Source: JANNMJ01 sp031397815
Lineage (GTDB): Bacteria > Bacteroidota > Bacteroidia > Cytophagales > Hymenobacteraceae
Length of the DNA: 9,618 nt
Direction: 5' to 3'
Assembly: GCA_031397815.1 (NCBI GenBank)
Contig: JANNMJ010000090.1
Coordinates: 1-9,618 of the forward strand
In this document: positions 7,621-9,618 of the stretch, in pieces
How the letters are laid out: each line of letters begins with the position of its first letter
Position numbering within the stretch: the first letter of the stretch is position 1
Notes under the pieces: generated by a model
Database searches by the model: none
The model's input: only the letters and a program-made list of their open reading frames with translations
Told to the model about the DNA's origin: nothing
Translations under genes and position numbers: made by a program

Positions 7621-8822
7621 TTGCAGGGGGCTTTAGGGGTTCGATTAGATTTGCCCCGGCCCGTGAGCCGCATCGAATGGCGGTCAATCGCGCCCAGCAG
7701 ACCCGCCAGATCGCGGCTGTGACCTACCCCGCTCAGGCCGGTGGGTTTGGCCGCCAGCCGGGTGTCACCGCTGTCAATGGCGTCCTGCACATCGTTTAGG
7801 GCATTGTCTACCTCCACGCGCAGCGGGTCATCGGCCTTGATGGCCTTCGATGCGAGCTTGTTGCGCAGCAGCTGAAGGTTGGCGAGCGTAATAGGCCGAC
7901 CAACGGTATTGATGCCGCCCTGCGCGTTAACGAACGATTTCAACGCCTTGACGCTCTGGTAAACCGCCTCACCGCCGGCGGCAGCCAGCAGCCGCGCCAG
8001 ATCGTCGGCCGGACCGATTTCCACCGTGACCATCTCCGTCTCCGCGTACTGGTTGCAGAGCCGGAGCAGGTCCGTCTGAATGCCGACCACCTCTTTCGCC
8101 AGTGGGTCCGCTTTGCGGATACGCTGCTCCAGCACGAGTTTTTGCAGCTTTTTGAGCTGGTTGACGGCGCGCTTGACGGGCACCTCCTTACCGTGCAGCG
8201 CCACATACGACCGGACGACCTGCACGGCCGGGGAATCAAACCGCACCCGCCTGGGCTCGGGACGCACCGGCTTGACGGTCTTCTCCTTGGCTGGTTTTTT
8301 CGCCTTACGGGCCTTCGCGGGCTTCTCGGTTTTGTCGGGGCCGTCCACGAGCATGTCCTCGAACACGTGAATCGACTCGCCCGTCATGTGGTCGAACTTG
8401 ACAACGGCTACGAAGTTGCCGTTGCCGTCCATGCTCACTTTCTGCACGGTCCCGGCTTTCTTGGTTTCGACGTGGCGCACCCGACTGCCCCGTTTGTAAC
8501 GGGGTAAATCCTCGTCATCCTCTTCCTGCCTAGTTACCACCTTGGTCGATTTCGGACGAACTGCCCGTGCGCCCTTACGCGTAGCCTTCAGCTTGCGGGC
8601 CTTGGCAGCCTTGGGGGCCGCGGCGGGCGTCGTTGCCGCCTTCGAGCGATTGAGAGCTGACAGGTACAGGTCGATGGCCTCCCGCGTGTCGGGGTCGTCC
8701 ATGAGCAGTTCGGCCAAGTCGGGGTCGTCGAGCTGGGTCCACATCGCACGCTGCCCATCCGTGAGGGTCGCGGGGTTAATGTGCGAATGATACTGAGCGA
8801 GGTAATTGGTTACGGTAATCAT
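7608..8822 (-). CDS. Basic protein with SH3/Tudor-like segment and duplicated helical domain
   Basis: I start this at the ATG at 8822 (404 aa), 5 nt after the previous stop; an upstream in-frame start at 9026 would add 68 Arg/Gln-rich residues inside the 107-aa gene. Residues 1-60 are acidic and helical (MITVTNYLAQY, then LDDPDLAELLMDDPD). Residues 60-95 are a Lys/Ala/Arg-rich linker. Residues 107-160 (PRYKRGSRVRHVETKKAGTV through VAVVKFD to VFEDMLVDG) form an SH3/Tudor-like barrel like those at the end of UvrD-type helicases. A second Lys-rich linker (164-192) follows. Residues 202-256 and 292-350 are two divergent copies of one helical domain. The C-terminus is CKCHG. From memory, such paired helical domains occur just before a RecA-like ATPase in large Bacteroidota mobile-element proteins, so this protein probably acts with the ATPase that follows. 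Confidence 0.85.
   Translation of the reverse strand: MITVTNYLAQYHSHINPATLTDGQRAMWTQLDDPDLAELLMDDPDTREAIDLYLSALNRSKAATTPAAAPKAAKARKLKATRKGARAVRPKSTKVVTRQEEDDEDLPRYKRGSRVRHVETKKAGTVQKVSMDGNGNFVAVVKFDHMTGESIHVFEDMLVDGPDKTEKPAKARKAKKPAKEKTVKPVRPEPRRVRFDSPAVQVVRSYVALHGKEVPVKRAVNQLKKLQKLVLEQRIRKADPLAKEVVGIQTDLLRLCNQYAETEMVTVEIGPADDLARLLAAAGGEAVYQSVKALKSFVNAQGGINTVGRPITLANLQLLRNKLASKAIKADDPLRVEVDNALNDVQDAIDSGDTRLAAKPTGLSGVGHSRDLAGLLGAIDRHSMRLTGRGKSNRTPKAPCKCHG
7773..8219 (-). repeat. Internal protein duplication in the 404-aa gene
   Basis: Copy A is residues 202-256 (8055-8219) and copy B is residues 292-350 (7773-7949). Shared positions: VVRSYVALHG versus ALKSFVNAQG, then Leu-rich helices, then RIRKADPLAKEV versus KAIKADDPLRVEV, with a 2-residue length difference between the G and the DPL. 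The copies are clearly diverged at the DNA level, so this is an old domain duplication rather than a recent tandem repeat. Confidence 0.7.
8343..8504 (-). other. SH3/Tudor-like domain in the 404-aa protein
   Basis: Residues 107-160 read PRYKRGSRVRH, a GTVQKV strand, FVAVVKFDH and IHVFEDMLVDG. The pattern (Y-x-x-G-x-x-V-x-H, then G-T-V, then V-x-F) matches the small beta barrel at the C-terminus of UvrD/PcrA and of CarD-like proteins. Those barrels bind RNA polymerase or DNA. Identification is by pattern only. Confidence 0.5.
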
Positions 8823-8827
8823 GAGGA

Positions 8828-9151
8828 TCAGGCGCGATGAGCTTCCGCTTCGAGCAGCAGCTTGGCTTTGGCGATTTGAATTTTGGCTTTGGCGATTTTG
8901 AGCTTGCGGGCCTTGTCGGCGTCCGCCGATTCTCCCCCGCTGCGGCCGGAGGCGAAATGGCGCAGGTTGAGCTCGTCGATGATGACCCGGCACTCGCGGC
9001 CGGTGTCGGCATCTTCTGCCATACACTCGGCCAGCGCATTGTAGCGGGTACCGGCTTCGAGCATCAGCGCGTGCAGCTGTTGCTGGGCGGGCAGCAGCAC
9101 ACTCACATCGAGGTCAGCGGCGAGGGTGTGATAGTTATCGGCGGTGAGCAT
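8828..9151 (-). CDS. Small protein with a lysine/alanine heptad-repeat tail
   Basis: This 107-aa protein is not recognised. Residues 1-65 are helical and moderately acidic (LPAQQQLHALMLEAGTRYNA, then ECRVIIDELNLRHFASG). A Gly/Ser-rich hinge (GRSGGESADAD) leads to a C-terminal helix of about 25 residues, KIAKAKIQIAKAKLLLEAEA, built from a 7-residue repeat with alternating Lys/Ala and Ile/Leu. That helix could be a coiled-coil or nucleic-acid-binding tail. The gene starts 17 bp inside the end of the upstream gene and ends 5 nt before the 404-aa gene, so the three are probably co-translated. No Shine-Dalgarno precedes the ATG. Confidence 0.7.
   Translation of the reverse strand: MLTADNYHTLAADLDVSVLLPAQQQLHALMLEAGTRYNALAECMAEDADTGRECRVIIDELNLRHFASGRSGGESADADKARKLKIAKAKIQIAKAKLLLEAEAHRA
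8862..8898. repeat. 16-bp direct repeat with 21-bp period
   Basis: TTGGCTTTGGCGATTT occurs exactly at 8862-8877 and 8883-8898, a 21-bp offset that equals seven codons. It encodes the heptad repeat in the C-terminal helix of the 107-aa protein, so it is a coding minisatellite that could expand or contract by whole heptads without a frameshift. Confidence 0.85.
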
Positions 9152-9618
9152 GGGTCAGGCAGTGAATCGGGCGTGTCTTGGGTGGTGAAAAATGGTGTGG
9201 GGGCAGCAGCAGCGGCCCGGACGGGTCGCGGACGCCGGATAAGGGAGACGGGGGCACCCAGTCGCGGTCAATGCCCGGCTGGTTGTTCTCAAGGGCCGTC
9301 CGGTGGCCATGGCACCAACCTGCTGCCTGCTTCATCCGGACTTTGAGACGCGTCAGGCCGTCGTGGTCCTCATCCGGAAGCACGACGCCCTCATCCGTCT
9401 CTTCCGTCTCGCTTTTAGCGTTGAGAGTGATGTATTCGTCAACCCGCCGGGCGGTGGGATTCCACTCGGCCACGAACGGCCCGAGCCCGAGCGGGCCGCT
9501 GAGATGCTGAAACAGTTCGCGCCAAGCACCACTGATAAGGTCCGCCTCTGCGCCCTGTGGGTAAATCTGAGCGGCTGATGAGTCGGATTTCCAGTCCCCG
9601 ACGAGGTAGTTATTGGCC
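9135..9618 (-). CDS. Partial gene of unknown function, open through the right edge
   Basis: The frame ending in TAA at 9135-9137 has no stop from there to the right edge. A GTG at 9473 could start a 112-aa product, but the same frame runs on for 48 more codons with ordinary protein-like sequence (NNYLVGDWKSDSSAAQIYPQ, then AWRELFQHLSGPL) and no ATG, GTG or TTG, so the true start is probably outside the window and at least 160 aa are visible. The middle is acidic (SETEETDEGVVLPDEDHDG) and is followed by a Lys/Arg-rich helix. The last 40 residues are Pro/His-rich and less protein-like (GPLLLPPHHFSPPKTRP), which might be a natural tail or reflect a frame change. I recognise no family. It overlaps the next gene by 17 bp and is the earliest member of the operon seen here. 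Confidence 0.6.
   Translation of the reverse strand, partial: ANNYLVGDWKSDSSAAQIYPQGAEADLISGAWRELFQHLSGPLGLGPFVAEWNPTARRVDEYITLNAKSETEETDEGVVLPDEDHDGLTRLKVRMKQAAGWCHGHRTALENNQPGIDRDWVPPSPLSGVRDPSGPLLLPPHHFSPPKTRPIHCLTHAHRR

Noticed and set aside
7605..7625. Programmed frameshift fusing the 404-aa protein to the ATPase
   Set aside because: The ATPase frame is -1 relative to the upstream gene, but the overlap lacks a canonical X-XXY-YYZ slippery heptamer and no stem-loop is obvious; a good ATG makes reinitiation simpler.
6946..7722. Plus-strand open frame of 258 codons
   Set aside because: Antisense to the ATPase gene, which has intact Walker and RadA motifs; the plus frame is a GC-driven shadow.
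8823..9026. N-terminal extension of the 404-aa protein to a start at 9026
   Set aside because: The extra residues are an Arg/Gln/Ser-rich shadow of the 107-aa gene; the ATG at 8822 follows the upstream stop by 5 nt.
1..9618. tRNA genes, CRISPR array, insertion sequence, attachment site or rho-independent terminator
   Set aside because: No cloverleaf, regularly spaced repeats, transposase motifs, or GC hairpin with T-run was seen; coding sequence covers nearly the whole window.

Overview
The window looks like the tail-appendage end of a tailed-phage or prophage late operon from a high-GC member of the Bacteroidota, most likely a Hymenobacter- or Spirosoma-like Cytophagales host. The evidence is the style of the proteins (tail-appendage N-terminal motifs, an LRR tail protein, a lysine-rich paired-domain protein next to a RecA-fold ATPase), high GC judged by eye (about 65%), and tightly coupled genes with no recognisable Shine-Dalgarno sequences, which is typical of that phylum. 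Capsid, terminase, integrase and tail-tube genes are not in view, so phage, prophage and tailocin cannot be told apart.

Every supported gene is on the minus strand and is read from high to low coordinates. Gaps are 20 bp or less and several genes overlap, so this is probably one transcription unit that starts beyond the right edge. In order of transcription: (1) a gene open through the right edge with no recognised function; (2) a 107-aa protein with a heptad-repeat lysine/alanine tail; (3) a 404-aa basic protein with an SH3/Tudor-like segment and a duplicated helical domain; (4) a 219-aa RadA/Sms-like ATPase; (5) a 380-aa tail-appendage protein; (6) a 749-aa modular tail-fibre-like protein; (7) an 894-aa leucine-rich-repeat protein, probably the distal adhesin; (8) a 128-aa single-pass membrane coiled-coil protein; (9) a 135-aa three-pass membrane protein. 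A possible GTG-started gene leaves the left edge.

The likely logic: genes 3 and 4 form a DNA- or ATPase-related pair, genes 5-7 build the host-recognition end of the virion, and genes 8-9 (small membrane proteins directly after the tail fibres) are lysis candidates. The most unusual parts are the RadA-like ATPase, which keeps the KNRFG-type signature but has neither the zinc finger nor the Lon-like domain, its duplicated-domain partner, and the mosaic fibre and LRR adhesin. There is no stretch over 300 bases without a gene; the longest clear non-coding stretches are about 14-20 bp. No RNA gene, CRISPR array, insertion sequence, promoter or terminator is visible.
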